From: Rheum nobile
Taxonomy: Eukaryota > Streptophyta > Magnoliopsida > Caryophyllales > Polygonaceae
Direction of reading: 5' to 3'
Length of the DNA: 64,000 nucleotides
Assembly (NCBI GenBank): GCA_027886185.1
Contig: WOAB01000098.1
Coordinates: 3,658,001 to 3,722,000, forward strand
Each line of letters starts with the position of its first letter. Positions within the stretch are counted from its first letter, which is position 1. The position numbers were made by a program, and so were the translations under genes. Below the pieces are notes generated by a model. The model was not told the origin of the DNA. It saw only the letters and a list, made by a program, of their open reading frames with translations, and did no database searches. This document shows, in pieces, positions 44,709 through 54,946 of the stretch.

Positions 44709-46261
44709 ATGGTCCACACCCGTGCTACTGACTCTTCCCTTTTCGATTTTGATATAGAGATGGCTGCAGAAACACCAACTTTGAGGCAGTTGACTGCCTC
44801 GAACTTCGAAAAACAACCGCTTGCTGTGCAGTTTCCAGAGCTTGCGGAGGGCGTGAATTTTGAGATGAAATCCGGGTTGATTCACTTATTACCCCACTTC
44901 CATGGGATGAGTGGAGAAGACCCCAACAAACATCTTTCTGAGTTCCATTCTGTCTGCACTAGTATGAAGCCAAGGAACGTTACAGAGGACCAAATCAAGC
45001 TGAGGGCCTTTCCTTTTTCTCTAAAGGATGCGGCCAATGATTGGTTCTATTATTTGGCTCCGGGAAGCATAGATACATGGGCGAAGATGAAGAAAGCCTT
45101 TCTTGAGAAATACTTCCCTACAACGAAACTCAATAGCCTGAAGCGAAGCATCAACAACATTGAACAACATGCTACTCAGTCGTTGTATGAATATTATGAG
45201 AGATTCAGGAGATTGATATCCAGTTGCTAGACCTGATCAAATGCGGGCCAGGCCTGTGCCAAATTTTGAGCCCGTTTTTGCAGGCCCGGGCCGAGCCCGT
45301 TTGTCCGGCCCAACATGCTAACCGTGCCCGCCCGGAAGAGCGGGCCGGCCCGCATGTCATATAACCTATTTTAAAAAAAAATTTTACTATATTTTTTAAA
45401 ATATTTTGGTATTTAACGGGCCGGACCGGGCCGGGCCGGGCCGTTAAGTTATTTTTTTAATGTATTTTTTAGGCTATATTTATTTTTTTAATGTATATTT
45501 TTAATATATTTTTATATAATTAAAATTTTATACGGGCCATGGGCTGGGCCGAGCGGCCCATACGGGCTTGACCCTGTTACCGGGCCCGGCCCACCAGCCC
45601 GAACGGGCCGGGCCAACCGGCTCGTTCGGGCTGAAACCCTTGTCCAAGCCCGTATTGCTTGGTGGACGGGCGGGCCGGCCCGCGTTTGCTCAGGTCTACC
45701 AGCTGCCCCTACCATGGTTATTCTGACCAAGATCTCGTTCTATATCTATATGGCGGACTTCTTGAGGATGAGCGCAAATTGGTAAACGCAGCCTGTGGTG
45801 GTAGCATTCTAAACAAGACGCCAGTTGTAGCATTTGAGTTATTCTTTGAGCTATCTGAGAGCTCAAGACAATTCATCAAAAGGGCGAGCCCCTGTGCAGC
45901 AAGGGCAGTTAAGTCCTGCAGAATCTGTCATGATCCGCTGCACCCCACTGACGAGTGCCCAACACTTCTTGAACCTACAGCTGAAGTAAACGATGTAAGA
46001 GGTTTTGGTCCGCAGAGGCCGAGATATGACCCGTACTCAAACACCTACAATCCAGGGTGGAGGGATCACCCCAATCCGAGATACGAGAATCAACAATATC
46101 CTCCCCAAGGCCATGATAACCAGGAGTTCAGTCCAAATCAACAACAGTACCATCAGCATGGCAATCAGCAACAGTACGGGCAACCATACGCGCCTAGACC
46201 CCAAAGCCAAAACGGAAGTTCGTCTATGTCCAGTGATGACATGATCAAAACTCTCATCTAG
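44709..46261 (+). pseudogene. Athila-like gag, split by a MITE and ended by a stop
   Basis: The frame starts at MVHTRATDSS (44709). It runs through the retrotransposon gag domain (NFEMKSGLIHLLPHFHGMSGEDPNKHL, LKDAANDWFYYL, KAFLEKYFPT) to 45227. A 471-bp MITE and its duplication follow, and the same frame resumes at 45704 (YHGYSDQDLVLYLYGGL). A CCHC zinc knuckle (CRICHDPLHPTDEC) lies at 45916-45958. A glutamine/asparagine-rich tail ends at a TAG at 46259-46261. Discounting the MITE and one duplication restores phase exactly, which shows gag was open when the MITE landed. Confidence 0.9.
45228..45698. mobile_element. 471-bp hAT-type MITE inserted in gag
   Basis: Inverted ends TAGACCTGATCAAA and TAGACCTGAGCAAA face each other. 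The flanks CCAGTTGC (45220-45227) and CCAGCTGC (45699-45706) form an 8-bp target duplication with one mismatch, as for hAT elements. Subterminal regions are packed with GGGCCGGGCC-type words around an AT-rich core. It has no coding capacity. Confidence 0.88.
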
Positions 46262-46783
46262 AGCATGTCGACAATGGCTAGCACTGTGACCTCGATGGGG
46301 TCACAAATTCAAGCAGTGGTCCAACATCAGCACGAGACGAAGTCTAGTACTTAAAACTTGGAGAATCAGTTTGGACAAGTCGCTCAAGCGTTGAGTAAGT
46401 TGGAGGACAGGGATTCGGGGAAACTACCACCCCAAATGGTAGAAAACCCGAGAGAAAACGTCTGTGCAATGACGCTGAGGAGTGAAACCCAAACGAAAGA
46501 AGTGTCGGATGCTACCGAGAAAAATCCGCGATCGTGGCAAGAAATCCGCGACCGCGGATTCATCACAGAAGAAGAGGAAAACATCGGTGATTGTCCGCGA
46601 TTGCGGCCAGATTTCCGCGATCGCGGAATAGATTCTGGAGACAAGGATGAAATCGACGAACTTCCGCGATCGTGGCCAGAAATCCGCGACCGCGGAAAAG
46701 CCTCTAGAAGCAAGGAAACCAGTGAAGAATTTCCGCGACCGCGGACCCAAAGCCGCGACCGCGGATCACAAGCCGAAGTTTAG
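46262..46783 (+). pseudogene. Gag-protease spacer with in-frame repeated PRSW...RDRG peptides
   Basis: After the gag stop the frame continues with another stop near 46352, then opens at MENQFGQVAQALSKL (46358), a typical Athila gag-tail segment, through CAMTLRSET. From residue about 55 it holds four repeats of 23 residues, each with a PRSW/PRLR/PRPR part and an RDRG part separated by three or four residues. These are the translations of the paired CCGCGAYCGCGG dyads. No function is known for this peptide. Confidence 0.75.
46526..46764. repeat. Four dyad pairs at an exact 69-bp period in the gag spacer
   Basis: 12-mers start at 46526/46546, 46595/46615, 46664/46684 and 46733/46753: every within-pair step is 20 bp and every pair-to-pair step is 69 bp. 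The consensus here is CCGCGAYCGYGG. The sequence between dyads is not conserved. Confidence 0.92.
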
Positions 46784-47028
46784 GATTCTTACGTTCGGTC
46801 AAATTTCCCACCACTCAGCTCGCTGAAGCCACCCGCGCCATTCCCAGAAGCGCTGAAGACACGAGAAGGCCATAGAACGACAAAGAGATCTTCGAGACCT
46901 TCAGTAAATGCGAGGTAAACATTCCCCTACTCAAACTTGTCAAGAGTATCTCTCGCTATGCTAAATTTCTGAAAGAACTGTGTACCATAAAAATAAATCA
47001 GAAAATGAAGGGAAAGTAAAAGATTAAG

Positions 47029-47428
47029 GTGAGCGAACATGTTTCTGCTGTTTTTCAAAGGCGTATGCCTAAAAAGTGTGGTGATCCAGGCTTGTTTAGT
47101 ATTCCATGTGTAATAGGTGACACTAAATTTGAGAAAGCCATGCTAGATCTAGGTGCATCTATAAATGTCTTGCCTTATTCTTTGTATGAATCATTAGGAT
47201 TAGGACCATTGCATGAGACAAGAATAGTTGTCCAATTGGCTGATAGATCTAATGTGTACCCGAAAGGGGTAGTTGAAGATGTCCTTGTAATGGTTGACAA
47301 TTTGATTTTTCCTGCTGATTTCTTTGTGCTGGATATAGATCACGATAAACATGCAGCCCCTATACTGTTAAGTAGGCCATTTTTGAAAACATCCCAGACA
47401 AAGATTGATGTAAGTAGTGGAACCCTTA
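47029..47428 (+). pseudogene. Athila-like aspartic protease, split by the nested element
   Basis: The frame encodes RRMPKKCGDPGLFSIPCVIG and then the catalytic segment MLDLGASINVLPYSLYESL, followed by ADRSNVYPKGVVEDVLV and APILLSRPFLKT. It is broken at 47428 by the CRM-like element; after 53075 the same frame continues (KFDGEKVEYNIYDAM). Athila proteases usually show this DLGASIN form of the active site. Confidence 0.9.
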
Positions 47429-48215
47429 TGATACGTTCCTGCTTGTGGTGGAGGATCTCAGATCTTGGTGGGAAATCGCACGCGTCTTGTTTGAGGTTGA
47501 TAGGGTGGAACGCGTCGTTTAGAAGACAGATCGAGAGGAGATCGACTCAAAAGAGATCGAGTGTTGGCCGTAGCGTCGGCGGCGGAGTTGGATAAACTCG
47601 ATGAAGATCGAGTGGTTGCCGTAGCGTCGGCAGCAGAGGAATGGAGATGAGAAGTAAGAGGGGTGTTTGACGTTCGATCAAAGGGGAGGAGGCAAATGGC
47701 TCTCAATACTCAGGCTTTGATTAAAAATGAACGTAACCTAAAACAGAAGGCTGAGTTGGCCTTTTATAGCGAGACTCGGTTGGGCCGAGTCTTGCTTAAT
47801 GGGCTGGCCCACGCGACACGCGTGGAACACACACACCCCAAAAGAAAACACTGGAAATAAATAATGTTCAAACATTTACAAAGATATTCAAAGAATGCGT
47901 TCAACATTGAATGCGAGAATCTTTAGATAGAACGCGATCAGCATTGAAGGGGATTGAGTCACTTGAAGGAGATCGCGTTCAACGTTGAGTCGCTGGAAGG
48001 GATACGCGTTCAGGCACGCGATCTGCGAACTTGGATGGAGACGCTTGAAGGGGATCGCGGTCTCTGTTCCAGACGCGAGAATTATGACGAAGAGCACGGT
48101 CTCTGTACTCGATGCGAGTAGCGTGTGGAAGATTGCGGTCTTCGTATTTGGCCCTTCTGAGCTCACGGTCATGGCTTCTTCTTCTATGGCTTTCATGGAT
48201 GGTAGGGTAACATCA
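47429..48215 (-). repeat. 3' LTR (minus strand) of the nested element
   Basis: Plus-strand TGATACGTTCC to GTAACATCA, 787 bp. It carries a stretch of about 80 bp (around 48029-48106) that the other LTR lacks. The pol frame ends inside it at 47888. A TATAAAAGG word reads on the minus strand at 47760-47768. Confidence 0.9.
47760..47768 (-). promoter_or_regulatory. TATA box of the nested element's left LTR
   Basis: Minus-strand TATAAAAGG, conserved in the other LTR at 52693-52701. Probably the LTR promoter. Confidence 0.55.
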
Positions 48216-49315
48216 CCCTCCCCCACTTGGCTGTGAAGCGTCCCCGCTTCACCATCATCGAACTTGAGCTCCCCATACTCATGCAAAGTCGCAACGGCGG
48301 AGGTCGCATGTACGCCATGTCCTATGGGCACCTCAATCTGGTATGCGTTATCTCCAATGCCATTGACGACGCGGCATGGCTCCTTTCCGCGTGGAGCTAA
48401 CTGGTGCTTGTGCCGCGATTTGGATTGGTCAGTTGGCAAGTGTACCCAATGGAAGTCGTCGGTGTCGAACACTAATCGACGGCAGCCGCGCTGTGGCAGA
48501 CAGGCACCAGTCACCCAGTGGAATGTCTGTGGAAGGCTACACAAGGGTTGTAGTATAGTTAGAGGCGCCTCTGTTAAAACCGCGGTGAACTCTGCTTGCA
48601 ACGCGGTGAAAGCTTGTGGCAAAGGCTCGTCGATGTGTGTGCGGTGCATGCTTTGAGTTGGCACGAACAGGCAAGAAGGCACCTTGCTGTTCAAACGGGC
48701 TGTGAAGTCCCTTGGTCGGGCGAGAAGCACATGGTGGTCATAACTACCTGGCAACGCAGTGCTCGGTGGCGCGGTACTCCATTTGTCTCGGCAATGCGTG
48801 TTATTCTTGGGCGCGTCGTGGTGTGAGATGAGTTGTTGCCTCAAGGAAGAATCTCTAGGATCTGAGGCGGGTCGCGTTGGTGTTGACGCGGTCGTTGCCG
48901 TATGCAAGGTCTTGTCTCGCTCACGCTCGACCTGATCTTGTAAAATCTCATGGGAAGTCATTGGTAAGAGAGTCACGCGCTTCCCGTGGTAGGTAAACAC
49001 ATAGGTGTTTAGATACCCATCGTGAAGTACATGACGATCGAACTGCCATGGATGCCCAAGCAAGAGATGGGTGGCGTCTATTGCAATCACATCACATAAA
49101 ATTTTGTCATGATATTGACCAATGGAAAAGGGAATAAGACACTGTCGTGAGACAGTGTTACCTGAGCTTGCAGATAACCATTGTAGGTCATAAGGTTGTG
49201 GATGAGGCGTTGTCGGCAGGCTGAGATGGGTCACCACGTTCGCATTGAAGATATTGCAACAGCTTCCCCCATCGATGATTACAGACAGGGATGCCGTCTT
49301 GACCAGGCAACGCAT
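47888..49315 (-). CDS. Protease joined in frame to integrase C-terminus (internal pol deletion)
   Basis: This 475-codon frame is open throughout. Residues 1-100 are an aspartic protease (VIIDGGSCCNIF, with D15 catalytic, then HLLLGHPWQFDR). Residues about 225-260 resemble the RT N-terminal linker (FTALQAEFTAVL, LTILQPL). Then the sequence passes directly to residues 285-355, which match the integrase C-terminal domain (KHQLAPRGKEPCRVVNGIG, NAYQIEVP). The join is at about 48460-48535. RT, RNase H and the DDE core are gone. The frame crosses the polypurine tract into the LTR, as known for CRM elements. The starting methionine is uncertain because gag and pol overlap at 49188-49315 in different frames. 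Confidence 0.8.
   Translation of the reverse strand: MRCLVKTASLSVIIDGGSCCNIFNANVVTHLSLPTTPHPQPYDLQWLSASSGNTVSRQCLIPFSIGQYHDKILCDVIAIDATHLLLGHPWQFDRHVLHDGYLNTYVFTYHGKRVTLLPMTSHEILQDQVERERDKTLHTATTASTPTRPASDPRDSSLRQQLISHHDAPKNNTHCRDKWSTAPPSTALPGSYDHHVLLARPRDFTARLNSKVPSCLFVPTQSMHRTHIDEPLPQAFTALQAEFTAVLTEAPLTILQPLCSLPQTFHWVTGACLPQRGCRRLVFDTDDFHWVHLPTDQSKSRHKHQLAPRGKEPCRVVNGIGDNAYQIEVPIGHGVHATSAVATLHEYGELKFDDGEAGTLHSQVGEGDVTLPSMKAIEEEAMTVSSEGPNTKTAIFHTLLASSTETVLFVIILASGTETAIPFKRLHPSSQIACLNAYPFQRLNVERDLLQVTQSPSMLIAFYLKILAFNVERIL
48216..48232 (-). other. Polypurine tract of the nested element
   Basis: Minus strand AAGTGGGGGAGGG abuts the left LTR start (TGATGTTACC). It encodes VGEGD in the overlapping pol frame. 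Confidence 0.8.
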
Positions 49316-51524
49316 GTGAAATAAGTTCTCGCGTTTGGTCGACTACAGTTGCCTCTTTGGCGGTTAGAATGCGACGCGTGACAAGGCTGAGTGGTGTGCC
49401 GGCATGCATCGCGACAGCCTCACACACATAAGCATCATCGCGGTCTTCGGTGTGTGCTTCTTCAATGTCCTCACGCGGGGCCTCTTCCTCGTCATAGGAT
49501 GCATATCCGGCTACAGTGTGGGAGAAGAGGACCTTTCTGGTATTTGGACAATCCTTTTGGTAGTGGCCTCGCCCTCCACACTTGTAACATTCAAGGTCAC
49601 GCGCACGCTCAACGCTCTGTGAGGAGCCCTTTGTGGTGATCGTGTGAGCTGCGTTGGAGGTGGGCAACGCGTTCTTGCCATGTTTGTCTTGGCTGGACGC
49701 GCTGGTTCCTGTTATTGGCGCGCGCACATCAGTGGTAAAAGAATGACCAGGGTGAGAGTCATACCTTCTTTGGCCATAGGGTTGGTAGGGTCCTTGACGC
49801 TTTCGCACGATTTGATTGTGGAGTTGCATCGCCGTGTGCGTGAGCGTGTTGAGGTCCTTGATTGGAAGGATCTCCAATTGGTCTCGAATGTTGGTGTTGA
49901 GACCGCTCAAAAATTTCGTCCTCATCGTGGAGGGAGCCACGCTAATGGACGCCTTGTAGTACATATCCTCAAGTTGCGAGAAGAACTCAAGGGGTGTCTT
50001 CGAACCTTGTTTCGCCAGGGCAATGTCCATGCGCATTTGGTTCTTGTAATCTTGGGGCACGTACTTGAGTGTCATCACATACTTGATCTGGTTCCATTCA
50101 GTGAGAGGCACCAAGTTTCTCCTTATTCGATCATCCACAAATCGGTGCCACCAAACCCTCGCGGCGCCACAGAAGTGTACCGTGGCGGCGGCCACGTATT
50201 CCTCTTCAGGAACTTGGCAATAGATCAAGGTATACTCCGTAGCCTGCAACCATTCAAGAAAAACTACAGGGTTGTATTCACCAAGAAATAATTCAAATTT
50301 TACCTTAATTTCATGGCGATTGAGCCGGGGAGCATTGGCTTCTCGCGTTCTTTGTAAGCGCGGCGTTGGAATGTCCAAGGGAGCATATTGATGGCCTTGG
50401 GCCTGTTGAAATTGGACATGCCCCAGTTGGTGCCTTCGCGCGCCATTGTTGCCGTAATCGTTGCCAAACGGAGCCTGTTGCTCCATCCCCTGGGCGCGTC
50501 GGCGGCGTTGGTGTCCTTGGTGGGCCACGTCGCGGCGAACATCAGAAGGCATGTCATGCCTCCTTTCTATGTCATCGCGCCTGTCGTAGGGCGCGTTGGC
50601 CAGGTTGGCACCTTGAGGAAGCCTAGGTGGAGGGATCCAATCAGCGGGGCGGTCTTGCAACTCCATGGGGTCGCCAAGTGGGGGATGGAAATTTCCTGGG
50701 TTGATCATCCCCGAGTCCTCCATTTCTTCGTCATCAAACTCCTCGAACTCGTCTTGGTGGAGAGGAGTGTGAGAGAAGTAGCCATCCGATCCATAGTGAG
50801 GCATCCTCGCACTTTGGTGGACCAGGTGGTCCTCCACGTTGAATGGGACTGGTGTGGGGGCATGGAGAGGCTGACGCGGCACAACATATGGAGCGCGATT
50901 GGATCGTCGCGGCAGACCTGTGTCGCGTTCTTCTCGCCTGGCTCTGCCGGCAAGTGCGGTAGAGGTAATCTCACGTTGGCGTCTTATGCCTCTGGCTTCG
51001 TACCTGTCATTGAAATCGTAAGGTTCAGAGTACTCACCATGGGACACCTCGTTGCGGTCGGAGTCGCTGTCATAGCCGGCTGGAGTAGGACGCGGTGCAT
51101 AGTGGTCGCGATGCGACACATAGCCTTGTCTGCTTTCGATCACGAATTGGATCCTTTGAAGATGCGGTTGCAATTTGGACGTCGAGGGCATCACTCCTTT
51201 GCCCTTGTCAATGCGCTATTTGCTTGGCCCGGCTTCAGTTTGATGCGGTGCGGCCAGAGGATCCATAGGTATTTGCATGGGTGGTGTTGGTTGTGACAGC
51301 GCAGCGCGTTCCTTGGCCTGGAATTCGGCAACTTGGCGCCGAAGTGTATGGATCTCGCGTTGTTCCTCCGAGAGCTCCAGAATTGGATCTTGTTGGGGAG
51401 GGTGGACAAGAGGCACCACTTCATGTTGCGCGATGTGTTGTTGTTGTGGATTGTTGTTGCCTTCTCCTTGGATGTTCCCACCTGTGGGTGCCGTGAGGCT
51501 ACCTATCAAAATATGTCCATCCAT
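49188..51524 (-). pseudogene. Chromovirus gag of the nested element, one in-frame stop
   Basis: Starting from the ATG of MDGHILIGSL at 51524, the frame is 779 codons long and contains a single TAG at 51216-51218; the frame below it is open to 49188. The region before the stop has a possible coiled coil (EIHTLRRQVAEFQ). After it come a long acidic and arginine-rich linker, the gag domain (FELFLGEYNPVVFLEWLQATE, CGAARVWWHRFVDD, QDYKNQMRMDIA) and one CCHC knuckle (CYKCGGRGHYQKDC). Gag of this length with a long N-terminal linker occurs in CRM/Reina-type chromoviruses. Confidence 0.88.
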
Positions 51525-51699
51525 CGCGAGTAAAAATGCACAAAAGACAATATACAACCAAGGAGCAAGTAAGCACTCAACAAGTAACAATTGTTCACGT
51601 AGGAGGCGCGTTCTTTTGGCCGTCAGGGTGGCTAAGGCTAAACACAAAACAAGTGTGACATGCAAGCACAAAACCAAACGAAACCAATTGAATAAAGTC

Positions 51700-52346
51700 T
51701 TGACCTCTTACGTAAACAACACAAACACACAAGAACCAACCTTCAAGGTGTTAACCTAGACGGTGGAGGGATGAAAAAGATGAGCCTAGCCGAGAGGGGG
51801 AAAGAAGGTTGCCTTATTTTGGCTTTCCTTCTTCTTCTTTTTTTTTTTTTTTTTTAAATTGTCGCATTTTTTATTTTTTTTGAAATGCGACTTTGACTCT
51901 TTTTTTTTTGAATTTGAAATTCAAATCCGAGATCTTGTTTGACTTTGATTGAAGATCGGATAAGAATTAAATGAAATAAAATAAAATCGGCTAAGTAACT
52001 AAATGGAGAAAGAAATCGCGAGATTGACGCGAAAGGAGAGAGAAAATTGATGCAGATTTATGGCGGTCAATCAACAAGAAGATATGGCATTTATGGCATA
52101 CGAAATTCACGTAATCAATTAAGCAAATTAAGCAATTAATTCCAGCAGATTTTACGCGCACAAATCACACAAATCTCGCGAGGGAATCAAGCAATGATCG
52201 GCCAAGAGATGCTCTTGTAGGAATCGAAAGGATAAGCATGTGTTTGAAGAAAAAAAATTGAGTAACTATGTCGGAAACAATGATGATGGGGGAGAAAAAA
52301 ATTTCGTGAACAAATGAAAACTTGACAAACGACTTACAAGATCAAA
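51700..52346 (-). other. Leader of the nested element; no gene seen
   Basis: Between gag and the PBS the minus strand is A-rich and noncoding, with a long A tract (plus strand T run at about 51838-51857). It is the untranslated leader. Confidence 0.6.
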
Positions 52347-52359
52347 GGCTCTGATGTCA
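52347..52359 (-). other. PBS of the nested element (tRNA-Met, two mismatches)
   Basis: Minus strand TGACATCAGAGCC matches the canonical TGGTATCAGAGCC at 11 of 13 positions, two bases inside the right LTR. Confidence 0.7.
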
Positions 52360-52361
52360 GT

Positions 52362-53070
52362 TGATGCGTTCCTGCTTGTGGTGGAGGATCTCAGATCTTG
52401 GTGGGAAGTCGCACGCATCTTGTTTGAGGTTGATAGGGTGGAACGCGTCGTTTAGAAGACGGATCGAGAGGAGATCGACTCGAAAGAGATCGAGTGTTGG
52501 CCGTAGCGTTGGCGGCGGAGTTGGATAAACTCGATGAAGATAGAGTGGTTGTCGTAGCGTCGGCAGCGGAGGAATAGAGATGAGAAGTAAGAGGGGTGTT
52601 TGACGTTCGATCAAAGGGGAGGAGGAAAATGGCTCTCAATACTCAGGCTTTGATTAAAAATGAACGTAACCTAAAACAGAAGGCTGAGTTGGCCTTTTAT
52701 AGCGAGACTCGGTTGGGCCGAGTCTTGCTTAATGGGCTGGCCCACGGGACACGCGTGGAACATACACACCCCAAAAGAAAACATTGGAAATAAATAATGT
52801 TCAAACATTTACAAAAATATTCAAAGAACGCGTTCAACATTGAATGCGAGAATCTTCAGATAGAACGCGATCAACATTGAAGGGGATTGAGTCACTTGAA
52901 GGAGACCGCGTTCAACGTTGAGTCGCTGGAAGGGATACGCGTTCAGGCACGCGATTTGGGAACTCAATGCGAGTAGCGTGTGGAAGATCGCGGTCTTCGT
53001 ATTTGGCCCTTCTGAGCTCACGGTCATGGCTTCTTCTTTCATGGCTTTCATGGATGGCAGGGTCACATCA
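52362..53070 (-). repeat. 5' LTR (minus strand) of the nested element
   Basis: Plus-strand TGATGCGTTCC to GTCACATCA, 709 bp. It is closely similar to the left LTR apart from the missing stretch of about 80 bp around 52960. Confidence 0.9.
52693..52701 (-). promoter_or_regulatory. TATA box of the nested element's right (promoter) LTR
   Basis: Minus-strand TATAAAAGG. As this is the upstream LTR in the element's own orientation, this is the copy that would drive its transcript. Confidence 0.55.
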
Positions 53071-53661
53071 CCTTACCATGAAATTTGATGGAGAAAAGGT
53101 GGAGTACAACATATATGATGCTATGAAACACCCCACCGATGATCATTCTCTGTGTGCTATTGATGTGATTGATCCTATTGTGCAAGATATATTTGATACT
53201 ACTTGTTCCGATGAGTTGCAATCTGTTTTAGAGAATGACATAGTAGATCCACAAGTATATTGTGCTTTGTCTACTAACCTACAGGAAACTGTGGCTCACC
53301 TGGATGCCTATGGTAAGCCTCATCTCAATCCTTTGGGTGTTGGCCTCATTCCACTAACAGTGCCAAGCGAGAGGCTTTTACCTTCCATTGTGTAGGCACT
53401 AGAGATTGAACTCAAGCCACTACCGGACCACCTCAAGTATGCCTTTCTGGGAAAGGGTGACACATTACCGGTCATTATCTCTAACAAGCTTTCCAAGGAT
53501 CAAGAGGAGAAATTGGTGGTAGTGCTCAAGGAGCACAAGACAACTTTGGGATGGACCATTGCCGACATCAAGGGGATTAGTCCCACTACATGTATGCATA
53601 GAATTTTGCTGGAGGAAGAAGCCAAACCATCTAGGTAGCCACAAAGAGACTAAACCCATCA
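53071..53661 (+). pseudogene. Athila-like protease end and RT N-terminal linker
   Basis: From the second CCTTA copy the protease frame continues (KFDGEKVEYNIYDAMKHP) to a TAG at 53393-53395. It then stays open in the same frame (ALEIELKPLPDHLKYAFLG, KEHKTTLGWTIADIKGISP), the usual Athila lead-in to RT, until a second TAG at 53636 and a frameshift near 53650. Confidence 0.85.
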
Positions 53662-54603
53662 ATGATGGAAGTGGTGAAGAAGGAGGTGTTGAAACTCCTA
53701 CAGGCTGGAATGATTTTTCCTATCTCTGACAGTAAATGGATGAGCCCGACACAGGTTGTTCCAAAGAAGGGAGGCATCACAGTTGTGGAGAACCAAGAAG
53801 GAGAGTTGGTTCCCACCCGAGTGCAAACAGGGTGGAGAGTATGCATTGATTACCGTAAGCTGAACGCGGTGATGAGAAGGGACCACTTTCCTTTACCCTT
53901 TATTGATCAAATGCTTGAGCGACTTACTGGTCGCCCCTACTATTGTTTTCTGGATGGATACTCAGGTTATTTTCAGGTGGCCATAGCGCCAGAGGATCAA
54001 GAAAAGACGACACTTACATGCCCTTTTGGTACTTTTGCATATCGCAGGATGCCATTCGGGTTGTATAACGCACCCGGGACATTTCAAAGGTGTATGGTAA
54101 GCATTTTTTCCGAGTATGTGGAGCAATTTATTGAGGTCTTTATGGATGATTTCACAGTCTATGGTGATAGTTTTGATGTATGTTTGGACCATTTATCACT
54201 TGTGCTTAAAAGATGTGTAGAAACCAACTTGGTTCTTAATTCTAAAAAGTGTCATTTTATGGTTGAACAAGGAATTGTGTTAGGACATATAGTGTCATCT
54301 AAGGGTATTGAGGTCGATAAGGCAAAGATTGATGTAATTCAATCTTTGCCTTATCCTACTAATGTGCGTGAAGTGCGTTCTTTTCTGGTCCATGCAGGTT
54401 TCTACCGCAGGTTTATTAAAGACTTTTCCAATATCTCATCACCCCTTTGCGAGCTGCTGAACAAGGAGGTCAATTTTGAGCTTAATGACGAGTGTAAAAA
54501 GGCATTTGATGAATTAAAAACTCACCTCACTAGGAGCAGTCCTTGGGCAAAAAGAAGCTCGAGCCTCTCATGTGATTCACTATGCTTCCATGACTCTGAA
54601 TAG
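53662..54603 (+). CDS. Athila-like reverse transcriptase, catalytic domain open
   Basis: The open frame covers all RT blocks: EVLKLLQAGMIFPISDSKWM, VVPKKGG, WRVCIDYRKLNA, YCFLDGYSGYFQ, FGTFAYRRMPFGL, the active site FMDDF at about 54139-54153, and VLGHIVSSKGIEVDKAKID. The connection FYRRFIKDFSNI follows. After LKTHLT about 60-70 bp are lost, and the frame becomes nonsense to a stop at 54603, while RNase H continues in another frame. The RT core keeps its aspartates, but the polyprotein is broken on both sides. Confidence 0.9.
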   Translation: MMEVVKKEVLKLLQAGMIFPISDSKWMSPTQVVPKKGGITVVENQEGELVPTRVQTGWRVCIDYRKLNAVMRRDHFPLPFIDQMLERLTGRPYYCFLDGYSGYFQVAIAPEDQEKTTLTCPFGTFAYRRMPFGLYNAPGTFQRCMVSIFSEYVEQFIEVFMDDFTVYGDSFDVCLDHLSLVLKRCVETNLVLNSKKCHFMVEQGIVLGHIVSSKGIEVDKAKIDVIQSLPYPTNVREVRSFLVHAGFYRRFIKDFSNISSPLCELLNKEVNFELNDECKKAFDELKTHLTRSSPWAKRSSSLSCDSLCFHDSE

Positions 54604-54945
54604 AGCGCAACGGAACTACTCTACCACTGAAAAGGAATTGCTCGCTATCGTGTTTGCCCTGGAGAAATTTAGACAATACCTACTTGGCACCAAAGTGATT
54701 ATCTACACAAATCATGCAGCTCTTCGTTATCTATTGACGAAGAAAGAGGCAAAACCAAGATTGATTCGATGGATACTGCTGCTGAGTGAGTTTAATGTGG
54801 AGATCAGGGATAAAAAGGGCACCGAGAACTTGGTGGCTGATCATTTAAGCATGCTCGTACATGAAGAGGACAGATCAAAGAAGGAGGCGCAGATACAGGG
54901 CGATTTTCCAGACGATACATTGTGTAGAATCACTACAGAAACTTT
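54540..54945 (+). pseudogene. RNase H domain lacking its first catalytic aspartate
   Basis: The frame starts GAVLGQKEARASHVIHYAS, then TEKELLAIVFALEKFRQYL (catalytic glutamate region), IIYTNHAALRYLL and ENLVADHLS. The segment that normally precedes GAVLG, with the CDASDYA aspartate, is deleted. RNase H should therefore be inactive. Confidence 0.85.
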
Positions 54946-54946
54946 T

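Larger units (their letters stand above)
47429..53070 (-). mobile_element. Nested CRM-like Ty3/gypsy element with pol deletion, 5.6 kb
   Basis: LTRs at 47429-48215 and 52362-53070 and a perfect CCTTA target duplication (47424-47428 and 53071-53075) define the element. Its orientation is minus: PBS at 52347-52359, gag, then a frame joining protease to the integrase C-terminal region, then a polypurine tract next to the left LTR. RT, RNase H and the integrase core are missing. It must depend on other elements for movement. Confidence 0.93.

Noticed and set aside
45512..45730. Minus-strand proline/glycine/arginine-rich ORF
   Set aside because: It is produced by the GGGCCGGGCC words of the hAT-type MITE.
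49644..50291. Plus-strand open frame of 215 codons
   Set aside because: Also a shadow of the minus-strand gag, which carries the zinc knuckle and gag domain on the other strand.
50388..51296. Long plus-strand open frame opposite the nested gag (302 codons)
   Set aside because: It is the complementary shadow of the gag frame, with arginine/valine-rich low-complexity content and no motif.
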